In this document: positions 16,253-24,624 of the stretch, in pieces
Layout of the letters: every line of letters starts with the position of its first letter
Numbering within the stretch: position 1 is the first letter of the stretch
Program-made: the position numbers and the translations under genes
The notes under the pieces: model-generated
What the model was told of the DNA's origin: nothing
Database searches by the model: none
What the model saw: only the letters and a program-made list of their open reading frames with translations
From: Alistipes sp.
Lineage (GTDB): Bacteria > Bacteroidota > Bacteroidia > Bacteroidales > Rikenellaceae
Reading direction: 5' to 3'
DNA: 64,000 nucleotides
NCBI GenBank assembly: GCA_020026395.1
Contig: JAHHQM010000003.1
Location: forward strand, 62,001 to 126,000

Positions 16253-17626
16253 TTATTGTTTCATAATTCTCAGCGAATCGGGATAAAGGTTATTGACGCG
16301 TTGCGAGATGCGTTTGGCAAATCCCAACGCATAGCCCTTATACGTCACAAGGTTCATCCCTTCGGTCAGCGGCGCTGCCGCAATATCCTGTCGGCGCAGG
16401 TAACGCAACACCTCTTCGTCGTCCAACTCGACCGCGGGCACTGCCTTGCGGTTGAGTTCCGCAAAAAACGCCAGCGCGGGGTCGGGTTTCAGCTTTCCCT
16501 TGAAGATCTGCCCCACGGCCACGCCCGAATAAATCACGGGAACGCGCTCCGAAAGGGCTTTCAGGGCATCGGCCTGCGCCGCAAACCATGCGTAGTAGGT
16601 ATCCCCCACCCCGACAAACGTCATGCGGTCGGGTAACTCCACCCATCGCGCAAGTTCCTGACGCGCCACTTTGTCGGCCGCCGTGATCGGCGATTTCTGC
16701 CCCTTACCGAGGCGTTTTATGGTCGGTGCATCCGCCCGTTTACGTGCCACGGCGGCGAAAAATCCTTCGCCCTTGATGCGGTGGGGGTAGAAATGGAAGG
16801 TCTGGAACGCTCCGATCCGCCCCTGGGTGATCCCCCACTCGGGATCGGGTGCGATGTCGGGTGCGGCTTCCAATTCTTCCTCCGCCCATTGGATCAGTCG
16901 TTCGAGCGATCCTTCATCCTCCAATCGGTTAAACGTACAGGTACTATATAATAAGGTACCCCCCGGGCGCAACATCCGCCACGCCTCCTTCAGGATTTCG
17001 TCCTGACGGGCGGCACACATTTTCACGTTGTTTTCGCTCCACTCCTCGCGGGCAACCTCGTCCTTACGGAACATACCCTCGCCCGAGCAGGGCGCATCGA
17101 CAGCCACCACATCGAACCAACCCTCCATGACGGAGATCTGTTGCGGACGGCACGAACATACGGCCACATTACCCGTACCCCACTTGCGCACGTTGTCGGC
17201 AAGGACATTGGCACGGCGGCGGTCGATCTCGTTCGCCACGACCAGCCCCTCATCACCGACCAACGAGGCGTAGAGCGTGGTTTTCCCGCCCGGAGCGGCA
17301 CACAAATCCAACACACGTGCACCGCGCACCTCGACATCGCGCAACAGGCTTCCGACAAATTGCGAGGAGGCCTCCTGCACGTAGTAAGCTCCGGCATGGA
17401 ACACGGGATCGAACGTAAACGAAGGTCGCGTAGCGAGATAATACCCCTCCGAGCACCACGGCACGGGCTTTACGTTGCTCCAAGAGTCCCGGGGCGACTG
17501 CATCTTGCGGGGATTCAGACGTACCGAGACCGAAGGCTCTTCGTCCAGCGCCGCGCACAGGCGTGCGCCCTCCTCTTCGCCCAACTCCGTCTTGATGCGG
17601 ATGACAAATTCTGCGGGTAAAGTCAT
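16253..17626 (-). CDS. NOL1/NOP2/Sun-family RNA m5C methyltransferase (RsmF-like)
   Basis: This 457-residue SAM-dependent enzyme methylates cytosine C5 in rRNA or tRNA. The SAM-binding motif DLCAAPGGKTT lies at residues 107-117. The two family cysteines are C180 in VDAPCSGEGMFRKD (motif IV, release) and C230 in LLYSTCTFN (motif VI, nucleophile). About 160 further C-terminal residues resemble the RsmF/YebU PUA-like and N-terminal-domain-associated region. The rRNA target (16S C1407 in E. coli RsmF) is inferred by family and not proven. It lies 3 bp after the deoxynucleoside kinase gene. Confidence 0.9.
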   Translation of the reverse strand: MTLPAEFVIRIKTELGEEEGARLCAALDEEPSVSVRLNPRKMQSPRDSWSNVKPVPWCSEGYYLATRPSFTFDPVFHAGAYYVQEASSQFVGSLLRDVEVRGARVLDLCAAPGGKTTLYASLVGDEGLVVANEIDRRRANVLADNVRKWGTGNVAVCSCRPQQISVMEGWFDVVAVDAPCSGEGMFRKDEVAREEWSENNVKMCAARQDEILKEAWRMLRPGGTLLYSTCTFNRLEDEGSLERLIQWAEEELEAAPDIAPDPEWGITQGRIGAFQTFHFYPHRIKGEGFFAAVARKRADAPTIKRLGKGQKSPITAADKVARQELARWVELPDRMTFVGVGDTYYAWFAAQADALKALSERVPVIYSGVAVGQIFKGKLKPDPALAFFAELNRKAVPAVELDDEEVLRYLRRQDIAAAPLTEGMNLVTYKGYALGFAKRISQRVNNLYPDSLRIMKQ

Positions 17627-17629
17627 CGG

Positions 17630-18241
17630 CTATTTCTTTTTAAGCGAGTCGATGCGGGCACAAATGCGTGCGAAGACCTCGGGATCTTCCACGAAATCCT
17701 CCTTATCCTTATCCACCACCAGAATGTTACCGTCGTAGATGGTGTCGATCCAGTGGTTGTATTTCTTGTTCAGACGGGTCAGGTAACCCTCGTCGATGTT
17801 CATCTCATACTCGCGGCCGCGCTTACGGATCTGCTCGATGAGTTTGGGTTCGCTTGCACGGAGGTAAATCAGCAGGTCGGGTTTCGGGATCAGGCGCGTG
17901 ATGAGCTGGAAGATCTTCATGTAGGTCTCGATGTCGCGACCCGACATCAGTCCCATCTCGTGGAGGTTATCGGCAAAAATGTGGGCATCCTCATAGATCG
18001 TACGATCCTGGAAAATCATACTCGAAGAGCTGTCCTCCAGCATATCCATCGTCTGACGGATTCGATTTGCCAGAAAGCACACCTGCAAATTGAACGACCA
18101 ACGATTCATATCCTCATAGAAATCACCGATATAGGGATTATCGACCTCCTCCAGATAGGCTTTCGCCTTGTAGTGTTCCGTAAGAAGCGTGGTGAGGGTC
18201 GTCTTTCCGCTTCCGATGTTTCCGGCAATGGCAATATACAT
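17630..18241 (-). CDS. Deoxynucleoside kinase (dAK/dGK family)
   Basis: This 203-residue P-loop kinase phosphorylates deoxyribonucleosides in nucleotide salvage. The Walker A motif GNIGSGKTT occupies residues 7-15. LEEVDNPYIGDFYEDMNRWSF, in short matches around residues 35-55, and FQDRTIYEDAHIF (about 94-106) with the ERS/DRT-type motif are diagnostic. KRGREYEMNIDEGYL near residue 150 is the lid/LID-arginine segment. Substrate preference (deoxyadenosine, deoxyguanosine or broad) cannot be read off. It is tightly packed between the GH3-family gene and the methyltransferase gene. Confidence 0.91.
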   Translation of the reverse strand: MYIAIAGNIGSGKTTLTTLLTEHYKAKAYLEEVDNPYIGDFYEDMNRWSFNLQVCFLANRIRQTMDMLEDSSSSMIFQDRTIYEDAHIFADNLHEMGLMSGRDIETYMKIFQLITRLIPKPDLLIYLRASEPKLIEQIRKRGREYEMNIDEGYLTRLNKKYNHWIDTIYDGNILVVDKDKEDFVEDPEVFARICARIDSLKKK

Positions 18242-18256
18242 AATTCTTATAGTTCT

Positions 18257-19750
18257 TTATTCTTCGTTCGTATTGTATTCGCGGACACCCCGTCCGAAGG
18301 AACGGATGTCGTCGGCCGCATGGCGATCGTTCATCAGGCGCGGCACTTTATTTTTATGGCGGGCACGCATCCACTCGAGGAAATGTCCCCGCTCGACAAG
18401 CGACAGGTGCTGACGCTCCAGCGTGGTTTTGCGTTTGGCGTCGTAGTCGGAATTGATGTGGCGGAGTGCCTCGTCCAACTCCTCAGCGAAATGCTCCAGC
18501 GAGTCGGGTTCGTGCTCAAATTCCACGATCCACTCGTGTGCGCCGCGTTTGTCGAGCGACATATAGCAGGGCGCAACGCTGTATTCATCGACCACGGCTC
18601 CCGTACGGCGGCAGGCCTCGGTCAGTGCATGATCGGCATTATCGACGATGAGTTCCTCGCCGAACACGTTGATATACTGTTTGGTACGGCCTGCAAAGCG
18701 GATGCGGTAGGGATCGGTCGAGGTAAATTCCACACGATCGCCGATTTCGTAACGCCACAAGCCGTTGTTCGAAGTGATGAGCATCGCGTAGGAGTGTCCC
18801 TGCACGACACCCGACAGCGGAACGATCTTGTCGCCCTCTCTAAATTCGAAGAACGTGCCGTAATCCAGCATCAGCAGCATATCGCTCTTCGACGGGTCAT
18901 CGGCCAATGCGAAGAAACCTTCCGAAGCGTTGTAGGTTTCCATATAGTTCATGTCGTCCGAGGGGATCAGTTCGCGGAACGACTGGCGGTAGGGCGTAAA
19001 CTCCACGCCGCCGTGTGCAAAGAATTCCAGATCGGGCCACACCTCCAGGAGGTTTTTCTTACCCGTATATTCCAGCACCTTGTGCATCATTTCGAGGTTC
19101 CACGACGGAACACCCGCAAACGAAGTGATCTTTTCGCCGACACATTCGCGGCAGATGGCCTCGACCTTCTCGTAGAAATCGGGGATAATCGCCGTATTGG
19201 TCTTGGGGGCACGGAACCAGCCGCCCCAGAAGTTCATCACCTTGATCAGCACGGCCGACAAATCGCCGACCAGGTAACCGTTCTCCAGCTCGCACGAGCC
19301 GCCCAACGTAAGCGTCTTGCCGTCGAAGACTTTGGTTTTGGGGTGGGTGTCGGCATAGACCGTCGCCACATCGCGCATACCGAGCGTATGGTTCCAATAG
19401 ACCGATTCGCGGGTGATGGGGATATATTTACTGCGGTCGGAGGTCGTTCCCGACGATTTGGCAAAGAGCGTGATGCGTCCCGGTGCCGTTACGTTCTTCT
19501 CGCCCCGCTGCATGCGTTCGATATAGGGTTTGAACGTATCGTAATTGAACGTCGGAATGCGTTGCTCGAATTCGGCAACCGAATGGATATTTCTTAAATC
19601 GTACTCCGCACCGAATGCCGTTTTGCGTCCCTTTTCGAGGAGGCGCTCGAACATCTTCTGCTGCACCTCTTCGGGATGACGGCGGAAGGAATCAATCGCC
19701 CGCATACGCGGTGCAAAATAGAGTTTGAACAAACTATTTTTCAGTGACAT
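18257..19750 (-). CDS. GH3 auxin-responsive-promoter family acyl-adenylating enzyme
   Basis: This 497-residue protein matches bacterial GH3 proteins, relatives of plant JAR1/GH3 acyl-acid-amido synthetases in the ANL adenylating superfamily. LFAKSSGTTSDRSKYIPIT, about residues 98-116, is the P-loop-like ATP/AMP motif. YNASEGFFA (about 267-275) and YEIGDRVEFT (about 321-330) are the later conserved motifs. Such enzymes activate a carboxylate as the adenylate and may join it to an amino acid or thiol. The substrate in Bacteroidetes is unknown. The gene lies 18 bp after trkA and 15 bp before the deoxynucleoside kinase. Confidence 0.88.
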   Translation of the reverse strand: MSLKNSLFKLYFAPRMRAIDSFRRHPEEVQQKMFERLLEKGRKTAFGAEYDLRNIHSVAEFEQRIPTFNYDTFKPYIERMQRGEKNVTAPGRITLFAKSSGTTSDRSKYIPITRESVYWNHTLGMRDVATVYADTHPKTKVFDGKTLTLGGSCELENGYLVGDLSAVLIKVMNFWGGWFRAPKTNTAIIPDFYEKVEAICRECVGEKITSFAGVPSWNLEMMHKVLEYTGKKNLLEVWPDLEFFAHGGVEFTPYRQSFRELIPSDDMNYMETYNASEGFFALADDPSKSDMLLMLDYGTFFEFREGDKIVPLSGVVQGHSYAMLITSNNGLWRYEIGDRVEFTSTDPYRIRFAGRTKQYINVFGEELIVDNADHALTEACRRTGAVVDEYSVAPCYMSLDKRGAHEWIVEFEHEPDSLEHFAEELDEALRHINSDYDAKRKTTLERQHLSLVERGHFLEWMRARHKNKVPRLMNDRHAADDIRSFGRGVREYNTNEE

Positions 19751-19768
19751 GATTCCGTAAAATTAAAA

Positions 19769-21109
19769 TCAGTTAAAGTAGTATCCCACCTTCTCGACCG
19801 ATCCCGGCATGGCAAACACCACCACACGATCGTAGGGATTGATCTGCGTCGAACCCACGGCGATGAACACCTTGTCGCCACGCACGATACCGCCCACGAT
19901 CACATCGTCCGGAAGGCCGATGTCGCGGATGGGTGCCTTGGTGGCGGGGGCATTGGGTTTGACGATAAATTCCAAAACTTCGGCATCGCTACCCGTCAGG
20001 CACTTGATGGCCTGCACATCGGTCGACATCGTGAATCGGAAGATGTTCGATGCCGTGACCAGTTTCTTGTTGATGATCGTGTCGATACCGATCGACTCGG
20101 CAAGGTTGATGTAATTGAGGTTCTCGACCTCGGCGATCACCTTCTTCACGCCCATACGTTTGGCCAGCATCGCCGCGAGGATATTCGTCTCGCTTCGACC
20201 CGTCACCGCAACGAAGGCATCCATATTGGCCAGACCCTCCTCGAGCATGGCATCCGTATTACGACCGTCTTCGTTGATAATAAGCGTCTTATCGAGCATC
20301 TCGGCCAGTCGGTAGGCCTTGTCGGCGTGGTAATCGATCAATTTCACATTGACCTCGTCCTGCAACTCCATGGCGATGCGGATACCGATACGCGAACCGC
20401 CCAGAATCATCAGGTTGTTGATTTCGATATTTTTCTGACCCGAATACTCCATCACCTCGCGGACGGCATCGTGACGCGCAATGACGTAGATGATGTCGTC
20501 CTCCATGAATCGTTCGGAGCTCTTGGGGATAATCGTTTCGCCACCGCGCGTGATGGCCACGGTACGGTAGCTGAGCTGGTTGAGTTTCTCGTCGAAGCCC
20601 GACAGCGGACGACCGATCAGGGTCGAGTTGGGTTCCAGTCGGAAAACGACCAGCGAGAGTTTACCGCTCGAGAAATCGACATATTCCGTCGTGGAGGTGT
20701 GTCCCAGCAGGTTGATCACCTCGCGGGCGGCCACCTTTTCGGGGTAGAACAGGTAGTCGATACCCATCTCGATGAACATCTCCTTGTTGTTGGGTTCGAG
20801 GTATTCGTTGTTGTCGATACGGGCGATGGATTTCTTGGCGCCCAGTTTCTTGGCCATCATGGCGGCCACAATGTTGTCGTTTTCCTCGTGATTGACGGCG
20901 ATAAACAGATCACACTTGCGCACCTGCGCCTTACGCAACACCTCGAAGGTCGTGGAATCACCCTCAAAAGCAATAACATCGGCAAGGCTGCCCACCTCGG
21001 CCAAAAGTTTGGGATCGGCATCAATGATGGTAATTTCATGGCCGTTACCACTCAGCATTCGCGCCAAATGGCTGCCCATTTCACCGGCTCCCGCAACAAC
21101 GATTTTCAT
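19769..21109 (-). CDS. trkA: Trk system K+ transport regulatory NAD-binding protein TrkA
   Basis: This 446-residue protein contains two RCK modules. The first RCK_N starts with KIVVAGAGEMGSHLARML (residues 2-19) and the second with LMILGGSRIGIRIAMEL (about 233-249); both have Rossmann GxGxxG-like loops. RCK_C domains follow at about 135-220 and 365-446. It gates a TrkH/TrkG channel at the inner membrane in response to nucleotides. No trkH lies next to it here; the next gene is a GH3-family enzyme. A -7-like box lies just upstream and it probably begins the seven-gene run ending near 14192. Confidence 0.93.
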   Translation of the reverse strand: MKIVVAGAGEMGSHLARMLSGNGHEITIIDADPKLLAEVGSLADVIAFEGDSTTFEVLRKAQVRKCDLFIAVNHEENDNIVAAMMAKKLGAKKSIARIDNNEYLEPNNKEMFIEMGIDYLFYPEKVAAREVINLLGHTSTTEYVDFSSGKLSLVVFRLEPNSTLIGRPLSGFDEKLNQLSYRTVAITRGGETIIPKSSERFMEDDIIYVIARHDAVREVMEYSGQKNIEINNLMILGGSRIGIRIAMELQDEVNVKLIDYHADKAYRLAEMLDKTLIINEDGRNTDAMLEEGLANMDAFVAVTGRSETNILAAMLAKRMGVKKVIAEVENLNYINLAESIGIDTIINKKLVTASNIFRFTMSTDVQAIKCLTGSDAEVLEFIVKPNAPATKAPIRDIGLPDDVIVGGIVRGDKVFIAVGSTQINPYDRVVVFAMPGSVEKVGYYFN

Positions 21110-21130
21110 GTTCAGATCTTAGTTACTCTA

Positions 21131-21138
21131 CAAATATA
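21131..21138 (-). promoter_or_regulatory. -7-like promoter box for trkA operon
   Basis: On the minus strand it reads TATATTTG, matching TAnnTTTG, about 22 bp before the trkA ATG. Confidence 0.45.
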
Positions 21139-21203
21139 CAATAGGATAAGTGCCAAACACCGGATCCCGAATCGGCCGACTGCCGTTGGGATGGATCCGC
21201 GTT

Positions 21204-21235
21204 TTTGCATATTAGCATACAAATATATAAATTTG
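21204..21235 (+). promoter_or_regulatory. Promoter for small Cys-rich membrane protein gene
   Basis: TTTG at 21204-21207, a 20-bp spacer and TAAATTTG at 21228-21235 match the Bacteroidetes -33/-7 consensus closely. Confidence 0.6.
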
Positions 21236-21280
21236 CAGGCGAAAGCCAAAATTTAAAATCGCTAAAAACATCAATCGAAT

Positions 21281-21619
21281 ATGCCCAGTTGGTTAATCGT
21301 CATCCTGTGTGCCATCGGTTTCGTCGGCTTCTTCGTCATCGGAATGTCGCTGACGCTGATGATCAAAGGTCACAACATCGACTCCGAAATCTCGACAAAC
21401 AAAGACATGCAGCGTTTGGGAATCAAATGCGCCGTACACGAAACGCGCGAGGCGGACGGTACGTCGGTCTGCTCGACCACCCACACCACCTCCGGCTGCC
21501 ACGGCAACTGCTCGGCCTGCGACATCGAATTGGACGAGAAAAAAATCAAGGCCATCGAACGCGCCCGTGCCCGTCGTGCCGCCCAGGCCGCACACTCGGA
21601 TGAGGACGACGAGGAATAA
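21281..21619 (+). CDS. Small membrane-anchored Cys-containing protein, function unknown
   Basis: This 112-residue protein has an N-terminal transmembrane helix (about residues 4-28). A soluble part follows with five cysteines (C50, C64, C73, C77, C80), the last three in GCHGNCSACD, which could bind a metal or an Fe-S cluster. The C-terminus is a charged helix rich in Arg/Ala ending in acidic residues (HSDEDDEE). It has its own promoter and terminator. I do not recognise a characterised family. The cysteine spacing, CxxxCxxC, is compatible with a redox or metal role, which is only inference. Confidence 0.72.
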   Translation: MPSWLIVILCAIGFVGFFVIGMSLTLMIKGHNIDSEISTNKDMQRLGIKCAVHETREADGTSVCSTTHTTSGCHGNCSACDIELDEKKIKAIERARARRAAQAAHSDEDDEE

Positions 21620-21649
21620 ACCCCTCCCCCGAACACCCCCGAAACACAC

Positions 21650-21688
21650 TCCCCAAGCCCATAGAACGGCTCGGGGATTTATTTTTTT
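21650..21688 (+). terminator. Terminator
   Basis: A 9-bp stem with one mismatch (arms about 21651-21659 and 21668-21676) is followed by a T-rich tract to 21688. Confidence 0.8.
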
Positions 21689-21716
21689 GCAATATTTTAA
21701 TAAATTTATTAAATAA

Positions 21717-21748
21717 TTGTGGTTATCCCGAAAAATTAGTTACTTTTG
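21717..21748 (+). promoter_or_regulatory. Promoter for AspT/YidE-type transporter gene
   Basis: TTG at 21717-21719 and TACTTTTG at 21741-21748, 21 bp apart, match the Bacteroidetes promoter form; the ATG is 30 bp downstream. Confidence 0.55.
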
Positions 21749-21777
21749 CGGATCAAACTCAAGGATTCTGTATTGAA

Positions 21778-23442
21778 ATGGAAAGTTGGTTACAGTCTCT
21801 GTTCGTAGAGCATTCGGATCTTCAGGCCATTATCGTGGTTTCGCTCATTTCGTTTGTGGGCATTCTTTTGGGCAAGGTCCGCTTTTTCGGCATCTCGCTC
21901 GGCACGGCCTTCATCTTCTTCGTCGGCATCATCGCCGGACACTTCGGATTGTCGATCGACCACAACATGCTGGTTTACATCGAGAGTTTCGGCCTTGCGC
22001 TCTTCGTCTTTGCGCTGGGTTTGCAGGTCGGCCCCGGTTTCTTCAGCTCGCTGCGTTCGGACGGTATCCGTCTGGTGACGCCCGCCATCATGGTGCTCAT
22101 CGTCGGCACGGTCATGGCCATCGGCATGAGCTACCTGTTCAACATCTCGATTGCCGACATGTCGGGTATCCTCTGCGGTGCCACCACCAACACCCCCGCC
22201 CTGGGTGCCGCCCAGCAGACCCTCGTGCAGATGGGACAGGATGCCAGCGGTGCGGCTTTGAGTTGTGCACTGACCTACCCGTTGGGTGTCATCGGTGTGA
22301 TCCTCGCCATCATCTTCTTAAGAAAACTCTTCGTAAAGCCGTCGGATCTTTCGGGTCCCGACACCGAGCATAAGAAAAACGTCTACATCGCTTCGTTCCG
22401 CGCCACGAACCCCGGTATTTTCGGCAAGAGCGTGCAGGAAGCCGCCGAGCAGAGCCACCTGCACTTCGTCATTTCGCGTATCTGGCGCAACGGTCATGTG
22501 TCGATTCCGACGTCCGACAAACTCATCGAGAAGGACGATATCGTGTTGGTGATCACCACCCCGCGCGATGTGAAGAGTCTGAAGATAATCTTCGGAGAAC
22601 AGGAGAAAAAAGACTGGAACAACAAAGATATCGACTGGAACGAGGTTGATGCACGTCTCATTTCGCAGCGCATCCTCGTGACCCGTCCCGACATCAACGG
22701 CAAACGCCTCTCGTCGCTCCACCTGCGCAACACCTACGGCATCAACATCAGCCGCGTGTATCGTTCGGGAGTGCAGCTGCTCGCCACGCCCGATCTGCGT
22801 CTTCAGGTCGGTGACCGACTGACGGTCGTCGGCGAGGAGGAGGCCATCCACCGCGTGGAGAAGATCCTGGGTAATGCCGTCAAGAGCCTTGACGAACCGA
22901 ACCTGGCAACCGTATTCATCGGTCTGACGGTCGGTCTGATCTTCGGTAGCATTCCGCTGACCATTCCCGGTATGGTTTCGTCCGTGAAACTCGGTCTGGC
23001 AGGTGGTCCGATCCTGATCGGTATTCTGATCGGCACGTTCGGCCCGCGTCTGCACATGATCACCTACACGACGCAGAGCGCCAACCTCATGATGCGTGCC
23101 ATGGGTCTTTCGATCTACCTGGCGTGTCTGGGTCTGGATTCGGGTAAGGATCTCCTTTCGACCATCATGCGTCCCGAAGGCCTCCTGTGGCTCGGTTCGG
23201 GTTTCATCCTGACGTTCGTTCCCGTGGTGATCGTTTCGTGGTTGGCGCTGCGCTGGTTCCGTCTGGACTTCGGTACCGTGACGGGTCTTGCGTGCGGCAG
23301 TATGGCAAACCCCATGGCACTGAACTACGCCAACGACACCATCGAGGGTGATAACCCCTCGGTATCCTACGCCACGGTTTACCCGATCTGCATGTTTCTG
23401 CGTGTGATCATCATCCAGATTGTACTGATGATCTTCATCTAA
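21778..23442 (+). CDS. AspT/YidE/YbjL-type antiporter with two RCK_C domains
   Basis: This 554-residue protein has two blocks of about five transmembrane helices (residues ~15-180 and ~385-554) that flank two cytosolic RCK_C (TrkA_C) domains at about 205-285 and 295-375. The first block contains FALGLQVGPGF and the second CLGLDSGKDL, the duplicated AspT/YidE signatures. TNTPALGAAQQ and GSMANPMAL are the conserved membrane-core motifs. Characterised relatives exchange aspartate/alanine or other dicarboxylates, but the YidE branch is uncharacterised. It is monocistronic with its own promoter and terminator. Confidence 0.88.
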   Translation: MESWLQSLFVEHSDLQAIIVVSLISFVGILLGKVRFFGISLGTAFIFFVGIIAGHFGLSIDHNMLVYIESFGLALFVFALGLQVGPGFFSSLRSDGIRLVTPAIMVLIVGTVMAIGMSYLFNISIADMSGILCGATTNTPALGAAQQTLVQMGQDASGAALSCALTYPLGVIGVILAIIFLRKLFVKPSDLSGPDTEHKKNVYIASFRATNPGIFGKSVQEAAEQSHLHFVISRIWRNGHVSIPTSDKLIEKDDIVLVITTPRDVKSLKIIFGEQEKKDWNNKDIDWNEVDARLISQRILVTRPDINGKRLSSLHLRNTYGINISRVYRSGVQLLATPDLRLQVGDRLTVVGEEEAIHRVEKILGNAVKSLDEPNLATVFIGLTVGLIFGSIPLTIPGMVSSVKLGLAGGPILIGILIGTFGPRLHMITYTTQSANLMMRAMGLSIYLACLGLDSGKDLLSTIMRPEGLLWLGSGFILTFVPVVIVSWLALRWFRLDFGTVTGLACGSMANPMALNYANDTIEGDNPSVSYATVYPICMFLRVIIIQIVLMIFI

Positions 23443-23458
23443 AGCAATACAACCCCTA

Positions 23459-23499
23459 AAAATCCCGTTCTGAAATTGTTTTCGGAACGGGATTTTTTG
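23459..23499 (+). terminator. Terminator of antiporter gene
   Basis: A perfect 10-bp stem (23461-23470 with 23485-23494) is followed by a T run ending at about 23498. Confidence 0.9.
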
Positions 23500-23539
23500 T
23501 GTTTTCGGAAATAATACCCCGAAATTCACATTCTTTCAC

Positions 23540-23547
23540 TATTTTTG
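23540..23547 (+). promoter_or_regulatory. -7-like box for the tsaC-like gene
   Basis: TATTTTTG matches TAnnTTTG, 43 bp before the ATG. No -33 element at the usual spacing. Confidence 0.35.
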
Positions 23548-23590
23548 CAGGAGGAATCCTTAAAAGGATTCCACAAAACACTTAAATACC

Positions 23591-24184
23591 ATGAGACAGG
23601 AAACCATTTCAAAAGATAGCCCTTTGTACCGCGAGGCCGCCGAAGCCGTGCGCATCCTCAAGGAGGGTGGTATCATCCTCTACCCCACCGACACGGTTTG
23701 GGGACTGGGTTGCGATGCTACAAACCAGGAAGCCGTCGACAAGATCTACAAACTCAAACGCAGCGAGAACAAGAAATCGATGCTTGTACTCTGCTCGTCG
23801 GCCGATATGGTCGTACGCTACGTGAACCGTGCTCCGGGCATTGCGTTCGATGTGATGAGTATGGCGACCACCCCCACAACCTTCATCCTGCCGGGTGCCG
23901 TCGGCGTTGCGCCCAACCTCATCCCCGAGGAGGAGACGCTCGGTGTGCGCGTTCCCGACCACGAATTTTGTCAGGAGATGCTGCGTCAGTTGCGTCGTCC
24001 CATCGTATCGACCTCGGCCAATATTTCGGGTGAAGCGACGCCCGTGGGACTGAACGATGTGGCTCGCGAGATTGTGGACGGTGCGGACTATGTGGTCAAT
24101 CCCCGTTTTGAAGGCAAACCCACGCGCAAGGCCTCTTCGATCATCGCGTTCGGTGAGGGTGGCGAAGTGAAAATCATCCGATAA
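23591..24184 (+). CDS. L-threonylcarbamoyladenylate synthase (Sua5/YrdC/TsaC family)
   Basis: This 197-residue YrdC-fold enzyme makes threonylcarbamoyl-AMP from threonine, bicarbonate and ATP for the t6A37 modification of ANN-decoding tRNAs. LKEGGIILYPTDTVWGLGCDA (in parts, about residues 17-37) is the N-terminal signature. KRSENKKSMLVLC follows near 55-67, and RRPIVSTSANISGE near 137-150 is the C-terminal family motif. The length fits a TsaC/YrdC-type single-domain protein without the Sua5 C-terminal domain. The thioesterase gene starts 4 bp after its stop codon. Confidence 0.92.
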   Translation: MRQETISKDSPLYREAAEAVRILKEGGIILYPTDTVWGLGCDATNQEAVDKIYKLKRSENKKSMLVLCSSADMVVRYVNRAPGIAFDVMSMATTPTTFILPGAVGVAPNLIPEEETLGVRVPDHEFCQEMLRQLRRPIVSTSANISGEATPVGLNDVAREIVDGADYVVNPRFEGKPTRKASSIIAFGEGGEVKIIR

Positions 24185-24188
24185 AACC

Positions 24189-24584
24189 ATGGCACGAACC
24201 ATCGTAACACCCATTCAGAAGCGTTTTTCGGACATCGACCTGTTCCTCCACGTGAACAACGTCGCCCAGCAGATGTATTTCGATGTGGGCAAGACCGACT
24301 ACTTCGCCCAGGTCATGAGCGACGAGTGTCTGACAGGCGATCTGCGTGTGGTGAACGTCTCGACCCGAAGCGACTACATGTCACAGATCCGTTTTACGGA
24401 CGAGGTACGCTGCACGACCACCTGCGAGAAGGTCGGTAACAAAAGCATGACCCTCCATCAGCAGTTGTGGGTCGGTGACCGCCTGTGCAGCGACAGCCAC
24501 ACGGTTATGGCCATGTTTGATTTCGTCCAGCAGAAGAGCGTTCCGATGCCCGACAAGTGGCGGGAACGATTTCTGGCAGAATAA
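24189..24584 (+). CDS. Hotdog-fold acyl-CoA thioesterase
   Basis: This 131-residue protein has the 4HBT/YbgC-type hotdog signature near the N-terminus: RFSDIDLFLHVNNVAQQMYF, where D15/D17 and HVNN correspond to the active-site loop. A second conserved block is VNVSTRSDYMSQIRF. Family members hydrolyse acyl-CoA or acyl-ACP thioesters in the cytoplasm. The substrate is not predictable. It begins 4 bp after the tsaC-like gene, so the two are co-transcribed, and it is followed by a bidirectional terminator. Confidence 0.87.
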   Translation: MARTIVTPIQKRFSDIDLFLHVNNVAQQMYFDVGKTDYFAQVMSDECLTGDLRVVNVSTRSDYMSQIRFTDEVRCTTTCEKVGNKSMTLHQQLWVGDRLCSDSHTVMAMFDFVQQKSVPMPDKWRERFLAE

Positions 24585-24623
24585 AAAAAGAGGTCTTCGG
24601 AATTTCGAAGACCTCTTTTTTTT
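24583..24623. terminator. Bidirectional terminator
   Basis: A perfect stem of about 16 bp (24583-24599 with 24606-24622) has A and T runs on both sides and lies between convergent genes. Confidence 0.93.
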
Positions 24624-24624
24624 G

